A stretch of DNA of 64,000 nucleotides from an uncultured Bacteroidota bacterium (GTDB lineage: Bacteria > Bacteroidota > Bacteroidia > 2-12-FULL-35-15): the NCBI GenBank assembly GCA_903847205.1, contig CAINDA010000012.1, positions 1 through 64,000 on the forward strand, given 5' to 3'. The first letter of the stretch is position 1. Every line of letters starts with the position of its first letter. The notes below the pieces were generated by a model. It saw nothing but the letters and a program-made list of their open reading frames with translations, ran no database searches and was not told the DNA's origin. The position numbers and the translations under genes were made by a program. Below, piece after piece: positions 54,756-64,000 of the stretch.

Positions 54756-57700
54756 ATGTTGTTTAGTTTGAAAGATTTTTTTAAAAATAAATTATTTCTT
54801 TTCGTTTTGTCTGCACTGTTTTTTCTTGCAGCTTATTTTCTTCATCATCCTACCATCGGCGGTGCTGCAGCAACGGTTGCTAATTTCGAAAAAGTACTTC
54901 ATAAAAAAGAGCATCAGTTAAATGATGCAATGAGGGCACTTGCAAAGCTCGCAGAAACTCAGAATTATAATCAGCTGTTCGCAAATAAACCCGAAAGCTA
55001 CAACACTTTACTGGAGCAGGAAGGGTTAGTGCTGCTGCTTTATGAAAATGATACGTTGAAATTTTGGAGTGATAATTCTATTGCTGTCGAAAATTGGATG
55101 AAAGAAGTCTGCCTCGACACAAAAATTGCAAAGCTTCACAACGGCTGGTTTGAAGTAATGAAACCTGCCAGCAATGCCGCAACTGCAAAAAGAATAGTCG
55201 GGCTTATTTTAATTAAAAATGATTACCCCTACCAGAATAAATATCTTGTAAATGAATTTCAAAAAGATTTTGCTGTTCCTTCAGAAACAAAGCTGACGGC
55301 CAATTCGCCGAATACCAGCGGGCAGGTAAAGAATCTTAACAACGAGTATCTATTTTCACTGCAATTTAATTCTGCAGGCAGCACTACTGCTCTGTTTTCT
55401 TTTTTTGCATTGGTATTTAATCTGCTTGGTTTTCTTTTTGTAATTCTTTTTCTGAAAAAAATATCACAGCTGCTCGAGCCTGATCTGGGAATAAATGCGT
55501 CTTTGTTTTTATTTGTTTTTACAATTACTGCGCTGCGTTATCTCACAATTAAATTTTCATTCCCCGCCATTTTTTACGATTTTGAATTGTTCAATCCTAA
55601 AGTATTTGCTGATGCAAGTTCCCTATGGCTGGCTTCATTGGGCGATTTGCTGATAAATACAGTTTTGCTTTTTTTTCTGATTTATTATATAATCAGGGAA
55701 TATGATGCAGAACGTTTTTTAACAAAGCTTAAAAGCCATTACAGGATAGGGCTTTCTGCGGTTCTGTTTCTCGGTTTCTTTTGGTTCTCCTGGATAATTA
55801 CCACACTTTTTGCAGGGTTGATTTCAAATTCCAACATCCCTTTCAACATTAATAATTTATTCAGTATTAACAAATACAGCTATACTGCTTTAATTATTAT
55901 TGGTTTGTTTTTATTCATTTATTTTTTGATTGCCGATAAATTGGTAGTTGTTTTAAAACAGCTCCAGTTAAGCCGTAACCAATATATTATTATTTTTATA
56001 ATCACTGCAGCAGCCCATGCGGCTATTTCACACTTTGAAGGAATTCTTGATCTAATTATTATTTTATGGCCTCTTGTTTTAATTATTGCTGTAGCGATGA
56101 TCAGGCAGAAGCAGGCTGTTTATCCTTTTTCAGGAATTGTATTTTTAGTTTTTCTTTTCTCGCTTTATGCGATGCATATTTTTGTAAAGCATACGGGTAT
56201 AAAAGAAATTGAAAGCCGTAAAATATATGCTGAAAAATTAGCGGCCGAGCAGGACCCGATTGCTGAATTTTTATTCCAGGATATAGAAAGTAAATTTAAT
56301 AATGATTCTGTTTTAGTTTCTCTTATAAAAAAATCGCCGAAGGAAATTACTGAATTTGAAAAGAGGCTGAAACAGGAATACTTCAGCGGTTTCTGGGAAA
56401 AATATAATGTGAGGATTGCATTGTTCGACACCATGTGCGTGCCAATCATAAAATCGAAAAATGCATTATTCGACAACAATCTTTACTTTGATGAATTGAT
56501 CGGAGAAAAGGGCACGCCTACTTCCTGTGAACATTTTTTATTCTTAAACAGTCCTTCCGGGAAAGTCAGCTATCTGGCAAAGCTCCCGGTTTTGAAATCA
56601 AAATGGACAAAAACAAAAATAGGCACACTGTATGTTGAGCTGGATGCAAAATTTATTTCCGATGAAATCGGTTTTCCGGAATTGCTGCTTGACCGCAGTA
56701 TAGGGCTTTCGCAGGAGCTGAACAATTATTCGTATGCGAAATACAAACACAATCAGCTGATCAGCCAGTACGGAAAATATCCTTATAACCTGGGAACGCA
56801 GGAGTTCAGCGCTTATACCGGAAATTTTTCAAACGTTAATAAAGAAGATTTTAATCATCTTTTGTACCGCCCGGATCCAAACACCTTGATTGTATTGAGC
56901 AAGCGGAAAGAGGGGATTGTAAACCAGGTTACAACCTTCTCGTATTTATTTGCCTTCTTCAGTTTACTGCTTCTCACTATTTTGTTTGTTCGGCAGGTTT
57001 CCGGAAAAGGATTGTTTAATAATTTTAGTTTTAAATACCGCATCCAATTGTTTTTGGTTTTCATTGTTCTAATCTCTTTGGCGCTGTACGGAGGCGGTAC
57101 AATATATTATATCAAGCAGCAGTTTGAAACAAAGAACCGTGAAAACATAAGCGAAAAAATTCATTCGGTTTTGATGGAAACCGAACCGAAATTTGCGGAT
57201 GAAAAAGAGTTGTCTAAAGCTCTTTCGGAGTATATGTCGTTTACATTAAAAAAGTTATCAAATGTATTTTTTACTGATATTAATTTGTTTAACCCGGAGG
57301 GAAACCTCTATGCTTCCTCACGTCCTGAAGTTTTTGACGAGGGTTTGATATCTAAAAAAATGAACCCCGAAGCATATCTGCAGACTGCTGTATTCGAAAA
57401 AACAGTTTTTATTCACGAAGAAAATATCGGCAAATTAGAATATTTATCTGCTTATATCCCGCTTAAAAATAAAGAAGGTAAATTACTTGCTTACCTTAAT
57501 CTGCCTTACTTTGCGAAGCAGAATGAACTTGAAAAAGAAATTTCGGAATTCCTTGTTGCCATAATAAATATTTATGTTTTATTATTTGCGTTGTCAATTG
57601 TTACCGCAATTTTTATTTCGAGTTATGTAACCAAGCCTCTTAAATTAATTCAGGATAAATTAAGTAAAATAAAACTCGGCAAAACTAATGAATTGATTGA

Positions 57701-58475
57701 ATGGCCTGAGAAAGATGAGATAGGCCGCCTGGTAAGCGAATACAACCGCATGATTTTAGAGCTTGCCAAGAGCGCTGATCTGCTTGCAAAATCTGAGCGG
57801 GAGAGCGCATGGCGAGAGATGGCAAAGCAGGTTGCACATGAAATTAAAAATCCGCTGACACCGATGAAATTAAGTATTCAGCATTTGAAACGCATTTGGG
57901 ATGACGGCGCTCCGGATATGGATGAGAAGATGGAAAGGCTTACGCAGACCATCATTGAACAGATTGATACGCTTTCAACTATAGCCACGGAATTTTCGAA
58001 TTTTGCAAAAATGCCGAAAGCTAACCTGGAAAAAATAAATGTGCGCCAGATTTTATTTAACAGTATTGCATTGTTTCAGGATTCAGAAAATGTTCAAATT
58101 GACTTCAAAAATGAAACTACAGAAAATGCGCTTGTGATGGCAGACAAAGAACAGCTGCTTCGCGTATTCAACAACTTAATAAAAAATGCAATACAAGCTA
58201 TTCCTGAAGAACGGAATGGGAAAATTGAAATCAAACTGCAGCAGGAAAATCAATTTTATATAATTACAATAAAAGATAACGGAATAGGCATCAGCGATGA
58301 TGTGCTTGATAAAATTTTTGTTCCCAATTTCACTACAAAAACCGGCGGTATGGGACTAGGCCTTGCAATGGTAAAAAGTATTATAGAAAGCAGCAAGGGT
58401 AAAATAGGATTTGAAACAAAGAGCGGGGAAGGAACTGTGTTTTATGTTTCACTGCCTTGTTATGCCGACGAATGA
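54756..58475 (+). CDS. NtrY-like multi-pass sensor histidine kinase
   Basis: A 1239-residue kinase with about a dozen predicted membrane helices: one near 12-30, eight between ~213 and ~475, then ~735, ~765 and ~935-960. Two extracytoplasmic stretches (~30-210 and ~480-730) have no recognised domain; a third (~790-930) resembles a Cache/PAS-type sensor. A HAMP domain (~960-1010), the H-box MAKQVAHEIKNPLTPMKLS with His1028, and an ATPase domain (NNLIKNAIQAI, DNGIGIS, GGMGLGLAM) follow. The H-box and C-terminus are of the NtrY/NtrB type. It begins 17 bases after the CHU_C gene stop, so co-transcription is likely. No sigma-54 response regulator is adjacent, making it an orphan here. Confidence 0.9.
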   Translation: MLFSLKDFFKNKLFLFVLSALFFLAAYFLHHPTIGGAAATVANFEKVLHKKEHQLNDAMRALAKLAETQNYNQLFANKPESYNTLLEQEGLVLLLYENDTLKFWSDNSIAVENWMKEVCLDTKIAKLHNGWFEVMKPASNAATAKRIVGLILIKNDYPYQNKYLVNEFQKDFAVPSETKLTANSPNTSGQVKNLNNEYLFSLQFNSAGSTTALFSFFALVFNLLGFLFVILFLKKISQLLEPDLGINASLFLFVFTITALRYLTIKFSFPAIFYDFELFNPKVFADASSLWLASLGDLLINTVLLFFLIYYIIREYDAERFLTKLKSHYRIGLSAVLFLGFFWFSWIITTLFAGLISNSNIPFNINNLFSINKYSYTALIIIGLFLFIYFLIADKLVVVLKQLQLSRNQYIIIFIITAAAHAAISHFEGILDLIIILWPLVLIIAVAMIRQKQAVYPFSGIVFLVFLFSLYAMHIFVKHTGIKEIESRKIYAEKLAAEQDPIAEFLFQDIESKFNNDSVLVSLIKKSPKEITEFEKRLKQEYFSGFWEKYNVRIALFDTMCVPIIKSKNALFDNNLYFDELIGEKGTPTSCEHFLFLNSPSGKVSYLAKLPVLKSKWTKTKIGTLYVELDAKFISDEIGFPELLLDRSIGLSQELNNYSYAKYKHNQLISQYGKYPYNLGTQEFSAYTGNFSNVNKEDFNHLLYRPDPNTLIVLSKRKEGIVNQVTTFSYLFAFFSLLLLTILFVRQVSGKGLFNNFSFKYRIQLFLVFIVLISLALYGGGTIYYIKQQFETKNRENISEKIHSVLMETEPKFADEKELSKALSEYMSFTLKKLSNVFFTDINLFNPEGNLYASSRPEVFDEGLISKKMNPEAYLQTAVFEKTVFIHEENIGKLEYLSAYIPLKNKEGKLLAYLNLPYFAKQNELEKEISEFLVAIINIYVLLFALSIVTAIFISSYVTKPLKLIQDKLSKIKLGKTNELIEWPEKDEIGRLVSEYNRMILELAKSADLLAKSERESAWREMAKQVAHEIKNPLTPMKLSIQHLKRIWDDGAPDMDEKMERLTQTIIEQIDTLSTIATEFSNFAKMPKANLEKINVRQILFNSIALFQDSENVQIDFKNETTENALVMADKEQLLRVFNNLIKNAIQAIPEERNGKIEIKLQQENQFYIITIKDNGIGISDDVLDKIFVPNFTTKTGGMGLGLAMVKSIIESSKGKIGFETKSGEGTVFYVSLPCYADE

Positions 58476-58478
58476 GTT

Positions 58479-58816
58479 ACTTTTTAGATGTATGATTTTG
58501 TCTTGTGAAATTCGTGCGTTTTCTTTTTTTTGTAACATTTTTTCTGTCAGTGGAAGCACCCGTCGGTCCTGGTGTACAAAAAAAATTCTATAATTCCCAA
58601 GGCTGAATACTTCAGGATCCAGCATGAGCCGGAAAATTTATTTTTTTTATACTGCTAATCTTCCGGCTTCCAGCAAATGTTGATATTAATGTCAGCACCG
58701 GATGTGGCTTTCACACCAAGTCCGCAATAATCTTCAGTAGGATTTAGTAAAATATTTGCACCGCACCCATCGCCCTTTATGTCAATGTCAGAAAAGGTTC
58801 AATCATTTTTTTGCCT
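58479..58816. other. Intergenic region holding a possible gene remnant
   Basis: About 340 bases between the NtrY-like kinase and the flavoprotein gene. The left part is AT-rich and empty; the right part contains a minus-strand open segment reported separately. The composition steps up at the flavoprotein. Confidence 0.5.
58655..58798 (-). pseudogene. Possible C-terminal remnant of a secreted-protein gene
   Basis: On the minus strand a frame without any start codon is open for about 47 codons from a stop at 58799-58801 to a TAG at 58655. It reads FSDIDIKGDGCGANILL, then YCGLGVKATSGADI and finally ICWKPED. The alternating hydrophobic pattern, Cys residues and clean stop look like a real C-terminus in native codon use. 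Its 5' part would be where the compositionally foreign flavoprotein gene now lies. It may instead be chance. Confidence 0.35.
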
Positions 58817-60274
58817 TCACCGCTTGTTTCCCCGAAGGCATCGGCCTCTCGGCTCATCACTCTCATGGAGCACAATTTCGGAATGCAGAAACTGTGCAGC
58901 CTCTTCAGAATCTTTCACTTTGGAAGCACTGCGTGTTAACATTTCTGATTCAAACTCAGTTAATACACTTTTCCTTAGTCCGGTTTCTCTCCATCGAGAT
59001 AAGGGCCTGCATCCTTTTGATATCGCCCGGGCCAGTGCCAGCGCATCCAGGAGCGCTTGATTTGCCCCCTGTCCTTTGAACGGACTCATTGGGTGAGCGG
59101 CATCTCCGATCAGAGTAAATGCCCCCGCCTTTTCTAACAATTCTGACTTGAGTAATTCCCGATCATACACAGGATAGCCGGAAATCTGGCCTTCCAGGGT
59201 CGCTGCTAAAATCTGAGGAATGGGGTTGTGCCACTGAGTTCTGCGGAACGCTTCTTCCTTGAGTGCCAGAGCTCCTCGAGCACTTAAGGCAGCAGCCTCT
59301 TTTTCGGGCATCGGGAAGCTAAGCTGCCACATCACCGAGTCCGACGCATAAGGCATCACGTATATCCGCTCATTGCCATTGGCGGTTTGAAATACCGTTG
59401 CAGAGTCCAGCAAGGAACTCTCAAGACCTTCGAGAGCTGCTAAAGGGCAAATACCCAATATCACAATACAGCCCAGATAACGTAAAGGGCTTATGGCCTC
59501 ACCAATCAACAGCCTTCGTAACGAACTGCGAATACCATCGGCTCCCGCCACAAGATCGGCCTTAGCGCTCTTCATCTTTCCGTTTACAAGAAAACTCAAC
59601 TCAATACCTTCACCCTCACATTCCTTAAAACCTATTAACTTGTGCCCCCAGGCAACTGCATCAGGACCTCCGAGCTGTTCAAGCAGCGCTAAACGCAATG
59701 ACTGCCTTGCGATATGCACATTTGTGCGCTTCGGTGATTTTTTAGCAGCTGAAGTCATCCACTTTCTCATCCCCCATTCCGCTATCACTTTTCCTGCTGT
59801 AGTATGAACCAGATGCCGCGTTGAAATCACCCCTTCTTCTAACGGGAAAATACCCAATCCTTCAATCGCTTTACTAGCTTGCTGCAAAGTGAGTCCATAG
59901 CCTTGAGAGCGGGTCTCGAAGCTGCTATCGCGCTCATAAAGGGTAAAAGGGATTCCGCGGTGCAGACAAGCTGCCGCTAGGGCCGTTCCTCCTATACCTC
60001 CTCCGATAATAGCAACGTGAGGGTAGTTTTCTTTATCTGCTTTGGGAGGACTGGCAGCATGAACCAGCCCGGATCCGCTGCAGTTCATGCATGAATATAG
60101 GTGCCCCTTAGGACGAACCGGAGCCGTCCCTTCGCCAATTGTTTTTTCAAATTGATCGAATGCCATACGATAACGGAGCCGCACTTTTTTGCGGAGCTTC
60201 CTGCTTTTTTTGCCTCGTCCCTGACATTCCAGACAAACAGTCCAGCAAGCCTCTTCTTTTCCTGCCTTTTTCAA
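58817..60274 (-). CDS. FAD-dependent monooxygenase with DnaJ-like cysteine motifs
   Basis: A 485-residue flavoprotein. Residues 14-21 and 62-69 are two CxxCxGxG motifs of the DnaJ zinc-finger type, joined by a basic helix (KKSRKLRKKVRLRYR). The rest is a class A flavin monooxygenase: GGGIGG (residues 91-96) and YERD for FAD binding, GADGIRSSLRR (DG motif), and GDAAHPMSPFKGQGANQALLDALALA (GD motif). Such enzymes hydroxylate or inactivate small aromatic or polycyclic compounds using NAD(P)H and O2; substrate unknown. The start seems to be TTG 60274, since an in-frame stop lies just upstream. Composition differs from the window: 33 of 60 bases are G/C at 59281-59340 against 19 of 60 at 58081-58140. 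Horizontal acquisition is likely. Confidence 0.9.
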   Translation of the reverse strand: MKKAGKEEACWTVCLECQGRGKKSRKLRKKVRLRYRMAFDQFEKTIGEGTAPVRPKGHLYSCMNCSGSGLVHAASPPKADKENYPHVAIIGGGIGGTALAAACLHRGIPFTLYERDSSFETRSQGYGLTLQQASKAIEGLGIFPLEEGVISTRHLVHTTAGKVIAEWGMRKWMTSAAKKSPKRTNVHIARQSLRLALLEQLGGPDAVAWGHKLIGFKECEGEGIELSFLVNGKMKSAKADLVAGADGIRSSLRRLLIGEAISPLRYLGCIVILGICPLAALEGLESSLLDSATVFQTANGNERIYVMPYASDSVMWQLSFPMPEKEAAALSARGALALKEEAFRRTQWHNPIPQILAATLEGQISGYPVYDRELLKSELLEKAGAFTLIGDAAHPMSPFKGQGANQALLDALALARAISKGCRPLSRWRETGLRKSVLTEFESEMLTRSASKVKDSEEAAQFLHSEIVLHESDEPRGRCLRGNKR

Positions 60275-60718
60275 TATTTTTTATTTAACCTGATCTTCAC
60301 TCCGCTTAGCTTGTAAGAACCCTGCAAATTAACAGGGTACTGTCGGAGGAGGTTTATTTATTTATTTTCAGTTTCGGCTTATGCAGCCCGATGAACGGGG
60401 TTTGCTTAATTCAATTAAAGGTCGCGAAAAAAAATCGGTTGACTTTGTTTTGCGTATTATCGGCGATATGCAAAAGAAAAATTAAAAAAATCTGCGCAAA
60501 AAAAATTGCAGCTCACGAGTTTTTCTAATTGAGTTTGTATGAATACAAACCCAAAGGTCGATTGCTTAAACGATATTAGGGGGCAGTTTTTATTTTAGTC
60601 CTTGTACAATTTTGTCTATTAAAACACATTTATGAATTTTTATTTCATGCTTTCAGGTTTTGAAACGAACGTTTTGAAAATTCAAATAATATTTCAGGAA
60701 TACGTAAAAGGGAAATTA
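60275..60718. other. Intergenic region with hairpins and a short open frame
   Basis: About 440 bases without a supported gene. It contains a small hairpin ACCCTG/CAGGGT (60319-60338), a near-perfect palindrome GTTTGTAT/ATACAAAC (60533-60550), and on the plus strand a 34-codon frame (60381-60485: MQPDERGLL ... IIGDMQKKN) that could be a gene remnant. The minus-strand leader of the flavoprotein ends in a small frame whose TGA overlaps its TTG start. Confidence 0.45.
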
Positions 60719-63700
60719 TCACTTCAGCAGTGTAACATAGCCAATATATTGATGAAAATCCTTCCTTGGGTCATCTGTAAAGGTTATTTTGTAAACATAA
60801 ATATCTGCTTTGCACAATACCCCTTTGTAATAACCGTTCCAGCCGGCATCTTTATCCGTTGTTTCAAATATTTTTTCGCCCCAGCGGTCAAATATCATAA
60901 AGCTGTAATCATGCACGCAGTTGGCCACCGGTTTAAATACATCATTCAATAAATCATTATTGTTTGGAGTAAATGCATTCGGCACATACACAGATCCTAC
61001 CGGGAGATAAAGCGTTCCGCAGATCATTGCAGGTGAAAGTGAATCTGTAACTATAACAGTAACGCAGGCCGAATCGCTGCATCCGTTTTTTGAAACTGTA
61101 ACACAGTAGCTTGTTGTCTGTGCAGGGCTTGCTATTGGCGCACGACAGGTGTCACAGTTTAAACCAGCCGGCGGTGTCCATAAATATGTTCCGCCTCCCG
61201 AAGAATTTAATTGTGCTGAAGTGCCCGCAGTTATAGTAATATTAGGCCCCGCAGCAGCTGTAGGCGCTCCGTTTGAAACAACAGTGCCGCTTGCCGTTTT
61301 GGTACATCCTGCAGAATCAGTAACAGTAACTGTCTGCAGGCCTGCGCCAATGTTATTAATAGTTGCAGCAGTTCCGCCGCTGCCCCATGAATATGTTAAA
61401 TTGCCTGTTCCGCCGCCAGCCGTAACTGCTGCAGAACCTGTTGAAGTGCCACAGGCTGTTGCAGTTGTAGTTACATGGGCATGAATAGAGTCAGGCTGAA
61501 TGATAGGCACGGTTGCTGCACCGGTACAGCCGATGCTGTCTGTAACAGTAACTGTATATGTACCCGCAGCAAGATTATGAGCCGACATGCTGTTTCCGCC
61601 GCTTGCTGTCCAAGCATACGTTAAAGTTCCTGCACCGCCGCTGGCTGCTGCATTCGCGCTTCCATTACTTCCTCCGTAGCAGGAAACATTAATATGTGAG
61701 CTAATCGAAACAGCCGGACCTACGCCGGTATTGGTAATGGTGACCTGATCGGCAGAAGCCGGGCAGGGAGGATTATTGATTGTCCACTCTAAAACCAGTG
61801 AGCCTACACCTAAACCTGTAACAAGTGATGTCGGCGAATTAGGAGATGTGATAGTTCCTGTGCCGCCTATTAAAGTCCATACTCCTGTTCCGGAAACAGG
61901 GCTGTTGCCTGCTAATACAGCGCTGCTCGCGCAAATTGTTTGATCTGGTCCTGCATTTGCCGCAGTACCTCCCGAATTAATTATGCTCACCTGGTCGGAA
62001 GTAGGCGGGCATGGCGGATTAGTAATTGTCCAGGCCAAAATTATTGTTCCCACGCCTAATCCGGTAACACCGGAAGTAGGCGAAGACGGGGTTGTAATTG
62101 TTCCGGTTCCGCTGACAATAGTCCACAGGCCTGTGCCTGCAGCCGGAATGTTTCCTTCTAAAAAAGTGGAGTTGCTGCATATTGTTTGGTCGATTCCTGC
62201 ATTAGCAGCTGTTCCTGCGGCAGGCTGAGTAATAATAACGGAAGCCGTTCCCGGACAGGCATTATTATCTAAAACATTTAAAGTATATGTTCCTGCGGGA
62301 AGCCCTGTGAAACTTTGTGTTCCGACAACATTTGCAAAAGATGCAACAGTAGTTCCTCCGCTATTTACTAATGTATAATCCCATGGAGATGCCCCTCCGC
62401 TGGTTGCAGCACTGAAACTGCCCGCTGATTGCCCGAAACAGCTGTCCATAACAATGCTTGAAGGGGTAACAGTCAGCGCAGGGCAGGTGTTGGAACAGGC
62501 TGGCAGTGAAGACAAGCTGGTTATTGTTAAGCTGGTTGCACCGGAATCTGTAACATGTATCGGGTATGTTCCCGGAGGTGTTACTGTTGTTCCGGTTGCG
62601 AAGGTTGTAGAAATTGTTGCTGTTGTTCCGGTACAGAATCCCGGAATACAATTTCCGCCGAAACAGGTGCTGCAATCTGTGAAGGTAGAATCTTTTGTCC
62701 ACGTGTATGGCCCTGTACCACTTGTTACGGTAATGTTTCCGTTTGTTTCATGGCAGGCGGTAAGTGCTAAGCAGGGGCTTACGATAATGGTAGTTGAATC
62801 GCTTCCACAGCTTAAAGTATAAATAATAACATGTGAGCCGACTCCTGCGACAGAGGGAGTGAATACACCTGTTGAGGCATTAACTCCGACGCCGCTCCAG
62901 GTCCCTCCCGCTGTTGCAGGTGTGAGTGTAATAGGCGCAGCAGCTATACACAAAGGACCTGCTGGACATATAGTAGCATCACAGCAGAATAAAATCATCG
63001 GGTCGCAGGCTGACATATTGATGGATTGCACGTATCCCGTTCTGGTATGGTTTGAACTGTTGCCTGTGGCACCGCATACAATAACATTTCCGCTATAGCT
63101 GACTGCAACATCAAACACACTGAAGGGTAGAGAAACAGAAGTAATCACATTAAGATTTGCATCATATTTAATAACCGAATTTCCAGAACCCACATATACA
63201 TTTCCGCAGCTGTCAATATCAATACCGCTGTTGCCGGCCTGGTTCAGCCCTCCGCTGGAAGTATTTATCCCGCCCGCAATTGCAGCTGTGGCTAATACAG
63301 CTCCGGTGCCAAGCGAACGTTTCTGAATGTTAGCGCCGTTTTGAGTATAAACAAAATTTTTATTTGCCCGTATTGCCATGATGCCTGCATTGCCGTTATT
63401 AGGGCGGAAGTTTTCGCATTTATAGCTAAAAGCATAAGTATCATTTATATTAAATATGTTCCCGTTAGGACATGCCGCAAAATTTTGATCGATAGCGCCG
63501 ATAGTATCTAAAGTTAAAAAATAGTATTTCGAATTCCGCGAAGATGTTATTGAACGCACTTCTTCAATGTCTGTAACAGGAAAACCAAAAACAACATGAG
63601 ATCGGTTGTAACCGACTTTTTTTGTACTGCTGACGCTTCCATTACTTGTATTGATATCGAAAATCATTCCGTTGCTGCCGGCCGGAGGGAGCATCCCCAG

Positions 63701-64000
63701 GCGTGTTCCGCCGACAATTAATTTTGTCTGGTCGCAGTTAAAAGCTATGTTCCAGTATTCATCAAGGCTTCCGCCTGCGGCATTGTAAACCATTGAACCG
63801 CCGGTGTTAATTTTTTGCAAAGCGGCAGTAGAGCCATTTGTAACATAGCTGTTGCCGGCTAAATCAGTTGCAAATGTTCCCAGCCACTGCCCTGCAGTAT
63901 CCCAAGGGGTAATATAAGTCCATTGTATTACGCCTGCTGCATTGTATTTCCTGAGTTTCATCGGCATGTCACCGCCGATAATATATACATTGCCGGCGCC
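60719..64000 (-). CDS. Secreted protein with SprB repeats and gliding-motility C-terminal domain (5' end outside window)
   Basis: The C-terminal ~1093 residues of a larger T9SS type B protein. The frame is open to the window edge; an internal ATG at 63967 is not the true start, because in-frame sequence before it (GAGNVYIIGGD) continues the same fold. The first ~330 residues look like beta-propeller (SBBP/NHL-like) blades (DSCGNVYVGSGNSVIKYD). Next come Ig-like segments, two copies of an AGIDQTICS...GTGLWTI / AGPDQTICA...GTGVWTL unit, two or three SprB-type repeats (NVSCYGGSNGSANAAASGGAG ... YTVTVTDSIGC split here), and the CHU_C domain (YVPNAFTPNNNDLLND, IFDRWGEKIFET, YVYKITF). Adhesin-like role inferred. 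Confidence 0.88.
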   Translation of the reverse strand, partial: GAGNVYIIGGDMPMKLRKYNAAGVIQWTYITPWDTAGQWLGTFATDLAGNSYVTNGSTAALQKINTGGSMVYNAAGGSLDEYWNIAFNCDQTKLIVGGTRLGMLPPAGSNGMIFDINTSNGSVSSTKKVGYNRSHVVFGFPVTDIEEVRSITSSRNSKYYFLTLDTIGAIDQNFAACPNGNIFNINDTYAFSYKCENFRPNNGNAGIMAIRANKNFVYTQNGANIQKRSLGTGAVLATAAIAGGINTSSGGLNQAGNSGIDIDSCGNVYVGSGNSVIKYDANLNVITSVSLPFSVFDVAVSYSGNVIVCGATGNSSNHTRTGYVQSINMSACDPMILFCCDATICPAGPLCIAAAPITLTPATAGGTWSGVGVNASTGVFTPSVAGVGSHVIIYTLSCGSDSTTIIVSPCLALTACHETNGNITVTSGTGPYTWTKDSTFTDCSTCFGGNCIPGFCTGTTATISTTFATGTTVTPPGTYPIHVTDSGATSLTITSLSSLPACSNTCPALTVTPSSIVMDSCFGQSAGSFSAATSGGASPWDYTLVNSGGTTVASFANVVGTQSFTGLPAGTYTLNVLDNNACPGTASVIITQPAAGTAANAGIDQTICSNSTFLEGNIPAAGTGLWTIVSGTGTITTPSSPTSGVTGLGVGTIILAWTITNPPCPPTSDQVSIINSGGTAANAGPDQTICASSAVLAGNSPVSGTGVWTLIGGTGTITSPNSPTSLVTGLGVGSLVLEWTINNPPCPASADQVTITNTGVGPAVSISSHINVSCYGGSNGSANAAASGGAGTLTYAWTASGGNSMSAHNLAAGTYTVTVTDSIGCTGAATVPIIQPDSIHAHVTTTATACGTSTGSAAVTAGGGTGNLTYSWGSGGTAATINNIGAGLQTVTVTDSAGCTKTASGTVVSNGAPTAAAGPNITITAGTSAQLNSSGGGTYLWTPPAGLNCDTCRAPIASPAQTTSYCVTVSKNGCSDSACVTVIVTDSLSPAMICGTLYLPVGSVYVPNAFTPNNNDLLNDVFKPVANCVHDYSFMIFDRWGEKIFETTDKDAGWNGYYKGVLCKADIYVYKITFTDDPRKDFHQYIGYVTLLK

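Overview
The window comes from a member of the Bacteroidota, probably an uncultivated or little-studied lineage. Evidence: six large secreted proteins end in a type A T9SS (Por) sorting domain and three in the gliding-motility/CHU_C (type B) domain; there is an exbB-exbD-exbD-tonB operon with the Bacteroidota TonB type; several genes have TAnnTTTG-type -7 boxes; start codons mostly lack Shine-Dalgarno sequences; DNA is AT-rich. No rRNA, tRNA, phage or CRISPR locus was recognised.

Layout. 1-7.5 kb: a T9SS protein with five PKD-like repeats and an M4 metallopeptidase with a duplicated C-terminal module. 7.6-16 kb (minus): a PorE-like TPR/propeller protein lacking an OmpA domain, a small membrane protein, tonB-exbD-exbD-exbB, a DedA protein with a dicarboxylate symporter, and an atypical SDR. 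16-25 kb (minus): a beta-helix/SprB-repeat protein, a 122-residue unknown protein preceded by a switch-like leader and a 63-bp repeat array, a muconic-semialdehyde-type aldehyde dehydrogenase and a C10 cysteine protease. 25-27.6 kb (plus): a histidine kinase/response regulator pair. 27.7-36 kb (minus): an envelope cluster (EnvC-like protein, DUF4292 lipoprotein, TPR lipoprotein, sugar nucleotidyltransferase, dUTPase, Wzx-like flippase) and an enoyl-CoA hydratase. 36-43.6 kb (minus): two tandem paralogues that join a 14-blade sensor propeller to a SpoIIE phosphatase. 44-58.5 kb (mostly plus): an orphan 210-residue protein, four secreted proteins, a B12-binding subunit and an NtrY-like kinase. 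58.8-60.3 kb: a compositionally foreign flavin monooxygenase with DnaJ-like cysteine motifs beside a possible gene remnant. 60.7 kb to the edge: a CHU_C protein whose 5' end lies outside.

How it fits together: the window is dominated by surface export and sensing. Secreted hydrolases and adhesin-like proteins use T9SS; TonB/ExbBD energises outer-membrane uptake; PorE-like, EnvC-like and lipoprotein genes serve the envelope; a two-component pair, an NtrY-like kinase and the propeller-SpoIIE pair provide signalling.

The less ordinary content lies between genes. There are three different tandem arrays (21-bp, 63/21-bp, 16/8-bp), a family of short GC-rich palindromes of which two copies lie in frame inside a secreted-protein gene, a pair of mutually exclusive hairpins ahead of the unknown 122-residue gene, and a recently copied sorting-domain segment shared by two neighbouring genes.
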